A stretch of DNA of 64,000 bases from Planobispora longispora (GCF_016863135.1 NZ_BOOH01000048.1:1-64000); one strand, 5' to 3'. Positions 7,415-15,990 are shown, counted from the stretch's first letter. Notes: generated from the sequence alone by a model not told the origin. A program made the numbers and translations.

Positions 7415-8687
7415 AGAAGCGGCACTCCATGTGCTTGATGCCGTTGATGAAGCTGGAGTAGAGCCGCTCGGGGCTGCCGCCCTCGATCTGGGGCACGCGG
7501 CGCAGCAGCTCGCGGAACATCACCGTGATCTCGCGGCGGGCCAGGTGGGCGCCCAGGCAGAAGTGCGGGCCGGGGCCGCCGAAGCCCACGTGCGGGCCCT
7601 CGGTGCGCAGGATGTCGAAGCGGAGCGGGTCGGTGAAGACCGCCTCGTCCCGGTTCGCCGACCAGTAGTAGAGGACGACCTTCTCGCCCTCGCGGTAGAG
7701 GGTGCCGTTCATCTCGTGGTCGCGGGTGAGCTTGCGCCGCATGAAGTTCACCGGGGCGGCCAGCCGGACGATCTCCTCGACCGCGCCCGGGGCGTGGCCG
7801 TCGATGTCGGAGAGCCAGAGCGCGCGCTGGTCGGGGTTGCGGGTCAGCAGGCGCAGGCCGTACGAGATGGCGTTGCGGGTGGTCTCGTTGCCGGCCACCA
7901 CCAGCAGGATGAAGAACGAGCCCAGCTCCTGGGCGGTGAGGTTCTCCCCGTCGATGTTGGCGTTGACCAGGGACGAGGTGAGGTCGTCGGTGGGGTGCTC
8001 GGCGCGGTGGGCGGCGAGGTCCTGGACGAGCTGGTTGAGCTCCAGGCCGGCGGTCAGCAACCTCTCGGCGATCTTGGTCATGTCGTCGCCGCCGTACTCG
8101 GGGTCGAAGCCGCCGAGGATGATGTTCGACCGGTCGAAGACGAAGCCGTAGTCCTTCTCCGGGATGCCCATCATGTCGCAGATGATCTTCAAGGGCAGCC
8201 GGGCGGCGACCTCGGCGACGAAGTCGCAGCCCGGCCCCTTGGCGAGAAGGTCGTCGACGATCTTCGAGGCCGCCGCGTCGACGTCGGCCTCGAACTGTTT
8301 GATCATCTTCGGGGTGAACGCCCGGGAGACGATCCGGCGCAGCCGCGCGTGCCGGGGGTCGTCCATGTTGATCATCGAGCCGAAGTACTCGGTGAACTCC
8401 GGCGGCATGTCCGGGATGTTGGTGGCGCCGCCGTCCCCGGAGCAGAAGACCTCCGGGTGCCGGCTGGCCTCCAGGATGTCGGCGTGCCGGACCAGCGCGT
8501 GGTAGCCCGGCCCCGGCGGGGCGAAGTCGATCTCCGGCTCCCGGTAGAAGACCGGGCGCTCCAGGCCCCGCAGGAGCTGGAAGGCGTGCTCCCGCTCGCG
8601 CATGGGCCTGGCCCAGAAGTCGTAGTCCGACAGGTCGAAGTCGGCGACGGAGACGATCGGCCTCCGCTCGGCTGGCGTCACGCTCAT
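7413..8687 (-). CDS. Cytochrome P450, CYP125/CYP124-like (copy 1)
   Basis: A 424-residue soluble bacterial P450. The I-helix motif is AGNETTRN, the K-helix ExxR lies in EEIVRL...MRR, and the heme loop HVGFGGPGPHFCLGAHLARRE carries the thiolate ligand Cys377. The block MDDPRHARLRRIVSRAFTPKMI and the AGNETTRN I-helix resemble the CYP125/CYP124 clan that oxidises terminal methyl groups of sterols and branched lipids. The start at 8687 (MSVTPAERRP) is preferred to a TTG further upstream: AAAGGA lies 8 bases before it. The next gene on the strand is a close paralogue (8734-9996). An external ferredoxin and reductase are needed; neither is encoded nearby. The substrate is inferred from family resemblance only. 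Confidence 0.9.
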   Translation of the reverse strand: MSVTPAERRPIVSVADFDLSDYDFWARPMREREHAFQLLRGLERPVFYREPEIDFAPPGPGYHALVRHADILEASRHPEVFCSGDGGATNIPDMPPEFTEYFGSMINMDDPRHARLRRIVSRAFTPKMIKQFEADVDAAASKIVDDLLAKGPGCDFVAEVAARLPLKIICDMMGIPEKDYGFVFDRSNIILGGFDPEYGGDDMTKIAERLLTAGLELNQLVQDLAAHRAEHPTDDLTSSLVNANIDGENLTAQELGSFFILLVVAGNETTRNAISYGLRLLTRNPDQRALWLSDIDGHAPGAVEEIVRLAAPVNFMRRKLTRDHEMNGTLYREGEKVVLYYWSANRDEAVFTDPLRFDILRTEGPHVGFGGPGPHFCLGAHLARREITVMFRELLRRVPQIEGGSPERLYSSFINGIKHMECRF

Positions 8688-8724
8688 GACATCGATCCTT
8701 TGCGGAAGCAACCACTTACGTCAA
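8688..8724 (-). promoter_or_regulatory. Promoter and candidate operator of P450 copy 1
   Basis: On the minus strand TTGACG (8724-8719), an 18-base spacer and AAGGAT (8700-8695) end 7 bases before the ATG. The plus-strand text CACTTACGTCAA (8713-8724) is identical, in the same place, upstream of the third P450 (12365-12376). This suggests a shared regulator. Confidence 0.5.
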
Positions 8725-8733
8725 TGGGATGAT

Positions 8734-9996
8734 TCAGAACTCGCAGGTCAGATGCTTGATACCGTTGATGAAGCTGGAGCGCAGGCGGTCGGGCTCGCCG
8801 ACGGAGCGGATCTGCGGGAGCCGGGTGAACAGCTCGCGGAACATCACGGCGATCTCGCGGCGGGCCAGGTGGGCGCCCAGGCAGAAGTGCGGGCCGGGGC
8901 CGCCGAAGCCCACGTGCGGGCCCTCGGTGCGCAGGATGTCGAAGCGGTAGGGGTCGGTGAAGACGTCCTCGTCCCGGTTGGCGGCCCAGTAGAAGAGCAG
9001 CACCTTGTCACCCTCGCGGTAGAGGGTGCCGTTCATCTCGTGGTCGCGGGTGACCGTACGGCGCATCCACGCGACCGGCGAGGCCAGCCGGACGATCTCC
9101 TCGACCGCCCCGCCGATGCGGCCCTCGAAGTCCGACAGCAGCAGCTCCCGCTGGTCCGGGTTCTCGGTGAACAGGTGCAGGCCGTGGGAGATGGCGTTGC
9201 GGGTGGTCTCGTTGCCGGCCACCACCAGCAGGATGAAGAACGAGCCCAGCTCCTGCATCGTCAGCTTCTCGCCGTCGATGTTGGCCCTGGTCAGCGCGGC
9301 GATGAGGGTGTCGTCGGCCAGGGTGTCCGAACCGGCCAGGGAGGTGACCAGGTCCTGAAGGCGCTGACCGGCGCCCAGCAGCAGTTCGGCGGCCTTGCTG
9401 ACGTCCTCGATGAACTCCGGGTCGCCGCCGGAGAGGATGACGTTCGAGGCGTCGAAGACCGTCCGGTAGTGCTCCTCGGGGATGCCCATCATGTCGCAGA
9501 TGATCTTCAGGGGCAGCCGGGCGGCGACCTCGGCGACGAAGTCCCCGCCCGGCCCCCTGGCGATGAGGTCGTCGACGATGCGGGTGGCCTCGGTCTGGAC
9601 GTCGTCCTCGAACTGTTTGATCATCTTCGGGGTGAACGCCCGGGAGACGATCCGGCGCAGCCGCGCGTGGCGGGGGTCGTCCATGTTGATCATCGAGCCG
9701 AAGTACTCGTTGAACTCGACCGGCAGGTCCTGGACGCTCGTCGCGCTCCGGCCCGAGCAGAAGACCTCGGGGTTCCGGCTGGCCTCGACGATGTCGGCGT
9801 GCCGGACCAGCGCGCGGTAACCGGGGCCCGGCGGGGCGAAGGGGACCTCCGGCTCGGCGAAGTGGACCGGCCCCGGCTGCGCGCGGAGCACGGCGAAGGC
9901 CGCCTCCCGCTCGGCCATCGGCCGCTCCCAGAACGTGATGTCGGACAGGTCGATCTCCGACAGCGGGATCTGCAGTCCGGGCTCCGAAACCGTCAC
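8734..9996 (-). CDS. Cytochrome P450, CYP125/CYP124-like (copy 2)
   Basis: A 420-residue P450 very similar to its downstream neighbour. It shares EYFGSMINMDDPRHARLRRI, AFTPKMIKQFE, LPLKIICDMMGIPE, AGNETTRNAISHG and the heme loop FGGPGPHFCLGAHLA (Cys372). A 97-base stretch around the heme loop (8851-8947) is identical to 7527-7623 in copy 1. The two genes therefore arose by tandem duplication, perhaps with later gene conversion. The GTG at 9996 has GGAGG five bases upstream; an ATG at 10008 is the alternative. The I-helix and heme-loop signatures are intact, so both copies are likely functional; differences in the N-terminal 100 residues may set substrate choice. Confidence 0.9.
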   Translation of the reverse strand: MTVSEPGLQIPLSEIDLSDITFWERPMAEREAAFAVLRAQPGPVHFAEPEVPFAPPGPGYRALVRHADIVEASRNPEVFCSGRSATSVQDLPVEFNEYFGSMINMDDPRHARLRRIVSRAFTPKMIKQFEDDVQTEATRIVDDLIARGPGGDFVAEVAARLPLKIICDMMGIPEEHYRTVFDASNVILSGGDPEFIEDVSKAAELLLGAGQRLQDLVTSLAGSDTLADDTLIAALTRANIDGEKLTMQELGSFFILLVVAGNETTRNAISHGLHLFTENPDQRELLLSDFEGRIGGAVEEIVRLASPVAWMRRTVTRDHEMNGTLYREGDKVLLFYWAANRDEDVFTDPYRFDILRTEGPHVGFGGPGPHFCLGAHLARREIAVMFRELFTRLPQIRSVGEPDRLRSSFINGIKHLTCEF

Positions 9997-10011
9997 GCCA
10001 GCCTCCATTAG

Positions 10012-10025
10012 AACCGAGTTCGGTT
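10012..10025. promoter_or_regulatory. Palindrome upstream of P450 copy 2
   Basis: AACCGAGTTCGGTT is a perfect 6+2+6 palindrome starting 4 bases before the alternative ATG at 10008. It looks like a TetR-family operator. It differs from the KstR consensus (AAC and GTT two bases apart), because here the gap is three bases. Confidence 0.45.
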
Positions 10026-10047
10026 TCTTGCCGATCCTGCCATACGG

Positions 10048-10899
10048 TCACCGTCCCAACCAGCCCAGAATCAGCGCGTTCACCTCTTTGGGCCGCTCCA
10101 GGTGCAGGAAGTGACCGGCGTCGGGAACACGTTCCAGCCGGGAGCCCGACGACAGGAAGGCCGGGGCCGTCACGGCCAGGCCCGGATCCAGGCAGCCGTC
10201 GCGCTCCCCGTGCAGATAGAGGATCGGCACCTCCCCGACACCGGCGTTCTGCTCGGCGGCGTAGCGGCCGGTCGGCGGCACGGCGCCGAGCATGGCCCGG
10301 TAGTAGCCGATCGCGGCGGCCAGGTTGGCTGGGTCGGCCAGGCTCCGCCGTACCTCCGCGACGTCCCACGCGGCGTCGTAGCCCGGCGACCAGTCTCGCC
10401 AGAGCCCTTCGACGAACCCCTCCTTGGCGGCGACCATCTCGGCCAGAGGAGTCTGGAACAGGAAGATATAGAAGGAGCGCTTGAGCTGCTCGTAGTCGAA
10501 GAAGGCCGAGACCATCGCGGCCGGCGGGGGCACCGCCATGGCGACCCCCTTCCGCCAGCGCTCCGGGGCGAAGGCGGTGGCGCCGTACACCGGGAACGCG
10601 CCCCAGTCGTGCCCGATGAGCACCGCGTCGCCGTCGCCGCCGAGCGCCTCGTGCAGGGCGCAGGCGTCGGCGACCAGCGCCCCGGGCTCGTAGGCCCCGT
10701 CGGCGGGGATCGAGGTGGGCGCGTAGCCGCGCATGAACGGCGCGACCGCCCGGTAGCCGCGATCGGCCAGCGCGGGCAGGAGGTGCCGCCAGGTGTGCGC
10801 GGTGTCGGGGAAACCGTGCAGGCAGAGCGCGAGCGGCCCCTGCCCCATCTCCAGATAGCCGAAGTCGATCTCGTTGGCCGTGACCGTCCTGATCTCCAT
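10048..10899 (-). CDS. Alpha/beta hydrolase, epoxide-hydrolase-like
   Basis: A 283-residue alpha/beta hydrolase. HGFPDTAHTWRHLLPAL carries the HGxP oxyanion motif. The nucleophile elbow reads GHDWGA, so the nucleophile is Asp as in epoxide hydrolases and haloalkane dehalogenases rather than Ser. The C-terminal GHFLHLERP supplies the catalytic His. The ATG at 10899 is preferred because TAGGTT (10912-10907) ends 7 bases upstream, a leaderless start; earlier in-frame codons give a less typical N-terminus. It lies between P450 genes on the same strand and could open epoxides formed by them, but that link is by position only. Confidence 0.8.
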   Translation of the reverse strand: MEIRTVTANEIDFGYLEMGQGPLALCLHGFPDTAHTWRHLLPALADRGYRAVAPFMRGYAPTSIPADGAYEPGALVADACALHEALGGDGDAVLIGHDWGAFPVYGATAFAPERWRKGVAMAVPPPAAMVSAFFDYEQLKRSFYIFLFQTPLAEMVAAKEGFVEGLWRDWSPGYDAAWDVAEVRRSLADPANLAAAIGYYRAMLGAVPPTGRYAAEQNAGVGEVPILYLHGERDGCLDPGLAVTAPAFLSSGSRLERVPDAGHFLHLERPKEVNALILGWLGR

Positions 10900-10978
10900 G
10901 CCCGCGAACCTAGCACTAGCTTGGCACCGTACGGCGGGCACGCTCCCCCAACCATCACTCTTTCGACGTCGTCGCCGT

Positions 10979-11073
10979 GGCGGAACGGCCGGAGGGACGC
11001 GGTCTCGCCGATCCCCAGGTGCTGGAACTGGCGATCGGGGAGCTGCGCTGCCTGCTCACCGAGAACGTGGGTG
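10979..11073 (+). pseudogene. Possible gene remnant between hydrolase and third P450
   Basis: The plus strand from about 10979 reads AERPEGRGLADPQVLELAIG and then ELRCLLTENV, with strongly biased third positions and no stop. The frame then runs into the antisense of the third P450, where it has no meaning. It may be the 5' end of a gene cut off by rearrangement, or chance. I recognise no family. Confidence 0.2.
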
Positions 11074-11084
11074 ATGCCGTCCGG

Positions 11085-12341
11085 TCAGGTCGCGTAGGGC
11101 AGGTGCTTGATGCCGTTGATGAAGTTGGACAGCAGGTAGTCGGGTTCGCCGGTGGAGCGGATCTCCGGCAGGCGGGTGAACAGCTCGCGGAACATCACGG
11201 TGATCTCACGGCGGGCCAGGTGGGCGCCGAGGCAGTAGTGCGGGCCGGGGCCGCCGAAGCCGACGTGCGGGTTGGGGTGGCGGGTGATGTCGAAGGCGTC
11301 GGGATCGGCGAAGACGGCCTCGTCGCGGTTGGCGGAGTTGTAGAAGAGCAGGACCTTGTCGCCCTTGCGGTAGTCCATGCCGTTCATCGTGTGGTCGCGG
11401 GTGAGCGTGCGGCGGAACTGGATCACCGGCGTGGAGTAACGGATGATCTCCTCGACCGCCCCGCCGATGCGGCCCTCGAAGTCCGACAGCAGCAGCTCCC
11501 GCTGCCCGGGGTGGTCGGTGAGCAGTTTCAGCCCGTGGGAGATGGCGTTGCGGGTGGTCTCGCTCCCGGCGACCACGAGCAGGATGAAGAACGAGCCCAG
11601 CTCCTGGGGCGTCAGCGACTCCTCGCCGTTGACCAGGAGGCTGGTCAGGTCGCCGGTGGAGTTACCCCGGCGCTCGCGGCCGAGCCGGGCGGCCAGGTGG
11701 TTGAGCGAGCGCCCGGCGTTCATCAGCTTGACCAGGCCGCGGGCCACGTTCCAGCGCTTGAACTCGGGCTCGATGCCGGTGTACTCGGAATCGGCGTTGC
11801 CCAGGATGATGTTGGTCGCCCGGAGCACCCGGTCATGAAATTTCGGGGGGATTCCCATCATGTCGCAGATGACCTGGACCGGGAGCCGGGCCGCGATCTG
11901 GGTCACGAAGTCACCGGGGCCGTCCGCGATCGCCTCGTCCACGATCCGGGTGGCCGCCCGCTGGAGGTCCTCCTCCATCTTGGACAGGATCCGTGGCGTG
12001 AACGCCCGGGAGACGATCCGGCGCAGCCGCGCGTGCCGGGGATCGTCCATATTGATCATCGAGCCGAAGTAGACCGCCAGCCACCGGGGCATGTCCACGA
12101 TGCTGTTGGCCGTCGGCTCGCTGCTGAAGATCCCGGCGTTCCTGCTGGCCTCGGAGACGTCCGCGTGCCGCACCAGCGCGTAGTAGCCGGGCCCGTGCCC
12201 GACGAAGGGAACCTTGTTCTCCTTGACGAACACAGGCCGGTCCAACTCGCGGAGGCGCCGGAAGGCGTCCGCGCGCTCCGCCTGCGGGAGGGCCCAGAAC
12301 GGGATCTGCGACAGGTCGATATCCGCCACGCTCACGGTCAT
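11085..12341 (-). CDS. Cytochrome P450, CYP125/CYP124-like (third copy, divergent)
   Basis: A 418-residue P450 with MDDPRHARLRRIVSRAFTPR, the I-helix AGSETTRNAISHG (Ser replaces the usual Asn) and the heme loop FGGPGPHYCLGAHLA with Cys370. It is related to, but more divergent than, the 7.4-10 kb pair. The N-terminus MTVSVADIDLSQIPFW matches the pattern of copies 1 and 2. The ATG at 12341 is chosen because AAATCT (-10) lies exactly 6 bases upstream with TTGACG (-35) 17 bases before it, a leaderless arrangement. A 14-bp palindrome overlaps this promoter. The likely role is terminal or subterminal hydroxylation of a lipid; the substrate is not known. Confidence 0.9.
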   Translation of the reverse strand: MTVSVADIDLSQIPFWALPQAERADAFRRLRELDRPVFVKENKVPFVGHGPGYYALVRHADVSEASRNAGIFSSEPTANSIVDMPRWLAVYFGSMINMDDPRHARLRRIVSRAFTPRILSKMEEDLQRAATRIVDEAIADGPGDFVTQIAARLPVQVICDMMGIPPKFHDRVLRATNIILGNADSEYTGIEPEFKRWNVARGLVKLMNAGRSLNHLAARLGRERRGNSTGDLTSLLVNGEESLTPQELGSFFILLVVAGSETTRNAISHGLKLLTDHPGQRELLLSDFEGRIGGAVEEIIRYSTPVIQFRRTLTRDHTMNGMDYRKGDKVLLFYNSANRDEAVFADPDAFDITRHPNPHVGFGGPGPHYCLGAHLARREITVMFRELFTRLPEIRSTGEPDYLLSNFINGIKHLPYAT

Positions 12342-12376
12342 TAACCCAGATTTGAGCAAGTGCTCACTTACGTCAA
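12342..12376 (-). promoter_or_regulatory. Leaderless promoter with overlapping palindromic operator (third P450)
   Basis: TTGACG (12376-12371), 17 bases, AAATCT (12353-12348), 6 bases, ATG. The plus strand holds the perfect palindrome TGAGCAAGTGCTCA (12353-12366), spanning the spacer and the edge of the -10 box. A TetR-type repressor bound there would block RNA polymerase. Confidence 0.6.
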
Positions 12377-12473
12377 GTGTGAGCCGCGACACACCGCCCG
12401 CAGGCTGTCCGAGGTCTCCCGACCTGATGGCCGGTCACCGCAGCCGCAAGCGTGCGAGGTGACCGCGCCGCGC

Positions 12474-14009
12474 TCACTCGACGCCCGGCGGGGGCGCGGT
12501 GACGGGTTCGAGCAGCGCGGCGGCCGCCGGCCGGTGCAGGTGCCTGGCCCAGTCCAGCGGGGTCGCGTCGAAGCGCTGATCGCGGAGGCCGGGATCGGCG
12601 CCCAGGTCCAGCAGCCGGCGGATGAGCTCGACGTCGCCGTTCGCGGCGCCGTGATGCAGCGCCGTCTCCCAGGCCTCTTCGACCGGCGCATCACCGCGCC
12701 CGTAGGCGTTCACGTCGAAGCCGAGCTCTGCCAGCAATGTGACCGCCTCGACGGAAGCCTGGGCCGCGGCCCACACGATGAGCCCGGGACGGCGGCGGCG
12801 GGCTTCCGCCACGGCGTCGGGATGCTCGGCGCGGACGCGGTTCAGCGCGGACCGGTCGGCGCGGAGTGCCCCGGCGATCAGCTCACGCACCGGGTCGGGG
12901 CCGGGCGGCGCGGCCCCCTGGGCGAGGAGATATCCGGCGATCTCGGTGTCGCCGTTCAGCTGGGCCAGCTCGACCGGCGTCTGACCGTCGCCGGGACTCC
13001 ACGGGGGCCCGTCACCCTCGAACGGCGAGCGGAAGTCGACGCCGTGCTCGACCAGGAGCCGCACCCGGGCGGGCTGGTGGTGCTCGACCGCCCAGCGCAA
13101 CTGGACGCGCAGCAGCTTCGCAGGCTCGCCGAGCTCCTCGATCCGCCTCTTCCACGGGCCGCCCTCCCCGGTGCCGAGCCCGTAGGCGAACAGCAACTCC
13201 AGGTGCGAGTCGTCCGGCTCGAACATCCGGTTGTACAGAGTCTGGGCGTCGTTGGGATCGGCGCCCGCGTCGAGCAGCAACCGGCCCAGCGCCCGCCAGT
13301 GGGGGTGCGGAGGCTGGCGCCGCCGGCCCAGCTCGCCGTGGCCGAACACCCCCGTCAGCAACGTGAACGGCGACGGCAGGGCGTCGAAGAGGTAGCCCTC
13401 GTTGGGGTCCGCGCCGGCGCCGAGCAGTTGCCGGGCGACCGCGAGAACCCGCTCGGCCGGCACGGCAGGGTCGAATCGCGAGTAGACGAGATAGTAGAGC
13501 GGTCGCCAGCGGAACGGGCCGCCCCGCTCCGCCGCCCGCCGCGGCTGCTCGGCGAGCAGCCGGCCGACGTCATCCGGGCGGGCGGCGGCCGCGGCGGCCC
13601 AGATGTCCCCCGTGGTCAGGCCGGGGTGCCGGGCGAGCAGTTCACGGGCTCGCGCCCAGCGCGCCGGTCCGTCCTCGCGGCTGTACGTCAGGCAGGCGAG
13701 GCGGCAGAACTCCTCCGCCGGGTCGGCCGCGGGCGCCGCGCCGAGCCGGGTGTCCCAGCCGTGTTCGGCCGCGGTTTCCAGGTACCGCGTGAGCCGGGGC
13801 CAGCTGGCGAACCCGTATTCGCGGGCGACGACGAACTGCGCCGCGCTGAGCCGGAAGCCGCCGACGTCGTCCGGCACTCCACCGGGATGATGGCGGGCCA
13901 GCCGCGCGACGGCGTCGGGGTCCCCGGCCCGAACGGACCGCTGCAGGGCACGGGCCTGGCGGCGGAAGCGGTCGAGGTGGGGGTGGTCGGGCATGCCCAG
14001 GGTCGGCAC
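12474..14009 (-). CDS. Ankyrin-repeat protein
   Basis: A 511-residue protein. The N-terminus (DHPHLDRFRRQARALQRSVR, then LSAAQFVVAREYGFASWPRL) is a helical module often found before ankyrin repeats in actinobacterial proteins. At least five ankyrin-like units follow, for example LLLDAGADPNDA, LLVEHGVDF, TPVELAQLNGDTEIAGYLLA and TALHHGAANGDVELIRRLLD followed by GADP. There is no signal peptide or transmembrane helix, so it is probably cytoplasmic and mediates protein contacts. The GTG at 14009 is chosen for its strong GGAGG five bases upstream. It is not clearly tied to the flanking lipid genes. Confidence 0.8.
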   Translation of the reverse strand: MPTLGMPDHPHLDRFRRQARALQRSVRAGDPDAVARLARHHPGGVPDDVGGFRLSAAQFVVAREYGFASWPRLTRYLETAAEHGWDTRLGAAPAADPAEEFCRLACLTYSREDGPARWARARELLARHPGLTTGDIWAAAAAARPDDVGRLLAEQPRRAAERGGPFRWRPLYYLVYSRFDPAVPAERVLAVARQLLGAGADPNEGYLFDALPSPFTLLTGVFGHGELGRRRQPPHPHWRALGRLLLDAGADPNDAQTLYNRMFEPDDSHLELLFAYGLGTGEGGPWKRRIEELGEPAKLLRVQLRWAVEHHQPARVRLLVEHGVDFRSPFEGDGPPWSPGDGQTPVELAQLNGDTEIAGYLLAQGAAPPGPDPVRELIAGALRADRSALNRVRAEHPDAVAEARRRRPGLIVWAAAQASVEAVTLLAELGFDVNAYGRGDAPVEEAWETALHHGAANGDVELIRRLLDLGADPGLRDQRFDATPLDWARHLHRPAAAALLEPVTAPPPGVE

Positions 14010-14237
14010 AACGGCCTCCTCTCGTCTGCCTGATGTCCGCTTGGTCAGGCCGAAAGGAGAACGATGGTGACACGTGGTGCGCACGCCAGGTGGGCTGAGC
14101 CCATTCCCGCGGACCGGAGGCGTCCTGAAGCCACCGTCATTATATCCGGATGGTCCGGTCACGGGGGTGGCGAGCACGCATGGGGCTCTTCCCGACGACG
14201 TCCGGCACGGAGGCCGCACGGCTCCGCCCGGGAGGCC

Positions 14238-14287
14238 GTACGGTTCGCTCAGGGGGCGGTACGGTTCGCTCAGGGGGCGGTACGGTC
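14238..14287. repeat. 21-bp tandem repeat spanning a stop codon
   Basis: Two perfect copies (14238-14258 and 14259-14279) of a unit beginning GTACGGTTCGCTCAG, then a partial third copy. The TCA that is the stop codon of the GMC oxidoreductase (14270-14272) is in the second copy. Because the period is a multiple of three, an identical in-frame stop lies 21 bases further at 14249-14251. Confidence 0.9.
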
Positions 14288-15865
14288 CGCCGTGATCAGG
14301 TCGGCCGCCTTCTCGCCGATCATCACGGCCGGGGCGTGCGTGTGCCCCCGGTTGATGACCGGCATGATCGACACGTCCGCGACGCGGAGCCCGGCGATCC
14401 CCCGCACCCGCAGCGCGGGATCGACCACCGACCCCGCGTCGACGCCCATCCGGCAGGTGCCGACCGGATGGTAGAGGGTCTCGCTGCGCTCACGGATCCA
14501 GCGGGCGAGTTCCTCGTCGCTCTCCGGCCCCCAGTACGGGTCCATCGGCGGGCCGGCGAACGGCTTCAGCGCCTCGGTGGCGAACAGCTCCTTCGCCTTA
14601 CGCAACCCGGCGACCTGCCGCCGGAGGTCGGCCTCGGCCGTCAGGTAGCCGGGGTCGATCGTCGCCTCCCGGCCGTTGAGGGAGATCCGGCCCCTGCTCT
14701 CGGGCTGGAGCAGGATCGAGGCGATGGTCAGGCCGTGCCCGGACGGAGGCGTCATGCCGTGGTCGATGAACGGGCCCGGCGCGAAGATCAGCTCGATGTC
14801 GGGGGCGGGCTCGTCCGGGCCGGTGCGGATGAAGGCCACGGCCTCGCCGACGTTGGAGGTGAGCATGCCGCGCCCGCGCGTCAGGAAGCGCAGCAGGTTG
14901 GCCGTGGAGTCGGCGCCGGCGAGCGTGACCGGCCGGGGGCAGTTCAGGATGACCCCCGAGGCCAGGTGGTCCTGGAGGTTCCGGCCGACCTCGGGCAGGT
15001 CGCAGACCGGCTCGACGCCCTGCGCCCGCAGTTCGTCGGCGGGCCCGACACCGGAGAGCATCAGCAGGTGCGGGGAGCCGATCGCGCCGGCCGAGAGGAT
15101 CACCTCCCGGGTCGCGCGGGCCACCGCGCCGGCGGCGGAGGCGGCCCCACCGCCCGGACCGCCGTCCGGGCCGTGGCCGTACTCCACGCCGATCGCGCGG
15201 CCGTCCTCGACGATGATCCTGCGCACGTGCGCGGCGGTGACCACGGAGAGGTTGGGACGTTTCATCGCGGGCCGCAGGTAGGCGTCGGCGGCGCTCCAGC
15301 GGCGGCCCCGGTGCTGGGTGACGGGCGTGGGGCAGTACCCCTCGTTGGAGGGTCCGTTCAGCTCGTCCAGCCGGGTCAGACCGAGCTCCTCGCAGGCCGT
15401 CAGGAACGCGGTGGTGGTGATGTTGGGGCTGCGCAGCTCGGAGATGTAGATCGGGCCGTCGGCGCCGTACACGCCGCCGCGGTTGCTGCCGACGCGGCGC
15501 TCGGCCCGCTGGAAGTACGGCAGGACCTCCTCGTAGGACCAGCCGGGCACGTCCCAGCCGTCGTAGTCGGCCCGGTGCCCGCGCACCCACATCTGGGCGT
15601 TGAGAGAGGAGGACCCGCCGAGCACCCGGCCGCGCGGCCAGTAGAGCTCCCGGCCGGACATCTCGGTCTGCTTGGCGGTGGTGAAGTCCCAGTCGTACTC
15701 GGTCTTGAACAGCTTGGCGAACCCGACCGGCATCCGGATCTCCAGCTTCCGGTCCGATCCGCCCGCCTCCAGCAGGAGAACCCTCACTCCCGGATCGGCC
15801 GACAGGCGGCCGGCGAGGACGCACCCCGCCGACCCGGCGCCTACGATCACGTAGTCGTAGTCCAT
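14270..15865 (-). CDS. GMC-family FAD oxidoreductase (choline dehydrogenase-like)
   Basis: A 531-residue flavoprotein. YDYVIVGAGSAGCVLAGRLS is the FAD-binding Rossmann motif. GRVLGGSSSLNAQMWVRGHR is GMC signature 1 and ILSAGAIGSPHLLMLSGVGP is signature 2. The C-terminus YHPVGTCRMG and VINRGHTHAPAVMIGEKAAD holds the catalytic His region. It oxidises an alcohol to an aldehyde or ketone. GMC enzymes include choline, glucose and long-chain alcohol oxidases, and sequence does not decide the substrate. A fatty or isoprenoid alcohol would fit the P450 and CoA ligase neighbours. The ATG at 15865 is chosen over a GTG seven codons upstream. The gene is divergent from the acyl-CoA ligase. Confidence 0.85.
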   Translation of the reverse strand: MDYDYVIVGAGSAGCVLAGRLSADPGVRVLLLEAGGSDRKLEIRMPVGFAKLFKTEYDWDFTTAKQTEMSGRELYWPRGRVLGGSSSLNAQMWVRGHRADYDGWDVPGWSYEEVLPYFQRAERRVGSNRGGVYGADGPIYISELRSPNITTTAFLTACEELGLTRLDELNGPSNEGYCPTPVTQHRGRRWSAADAYLRPAMKRPNLSVVTAAHVRRIIVEDGRAIGVEYGHGPDGGPGGGAASAAGAVARATREVILSAGAIGSPHLLMLSGVGPADELRAQGVEPVCDLPEVGRNLQDHLASGVILNCPRPVTLAGADSTANLLRFLTRGRGMLTSNVGEAVAFIRTGPDEPAPDIELIFAPGPFIDHGMTPPSGHGLTIASILLQPESRGRISLNGREATIDPGYLTAEADLRRQVAGLRKAKELFATEALKPFAGPPMDPYWGPESDEELARWIRERSETLYHPVGTCRMGVDAGSVVDPALRVRGIAGLRVADVSIMPVINRGHTHAPAVMIGEKAADLITADRTAP

Positions 15866-15960
15866 GTTCCACTGACCCTTCCTCACGAGGTCGGTCAGCT
15901 CGCCTCCCCCGTAAGCGGGCTCTTACCTGCATACTTCCGGTGGTTATCCCTGTCAATTCG

Positions 15961-15990
15961 TGACCTGGGCTACCTACCGGTCGGTATGCT
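15961..15990 (+). promoter_or_regulatory. Promoter and TetR-type operator in the GMC/acyl-CoA ligase divergent region
   Basis: TGACCT (15961-15966), 18 bases, TATGCT (15985-15990) form a plausible plus-strand promoter. The near-perfect palindrome TACCTACCGGTCGGTA (15971-15986; ACCGACCGGT type) fills the spacer. A TetR repressor bound there could control both divergent genes. The repressor is not encoded next to it. Confidence 0.55.

Noticed and set aside
10012-10025. KstR operator upstream of P450 copy 2
   Set aside because: The KstR consensus needs AAC and GTT two bases apart; here the spacing is three bases and the outer T/A are not in place.
10977-12344. Long plus-strand open frame over the third P450
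   Set aside because: It is the antisense of a clear P450 and has no domain of its own; similar long frames opposite leuS, the other P450s, cebE, and the AfsR-like gene arise from the high GC content.
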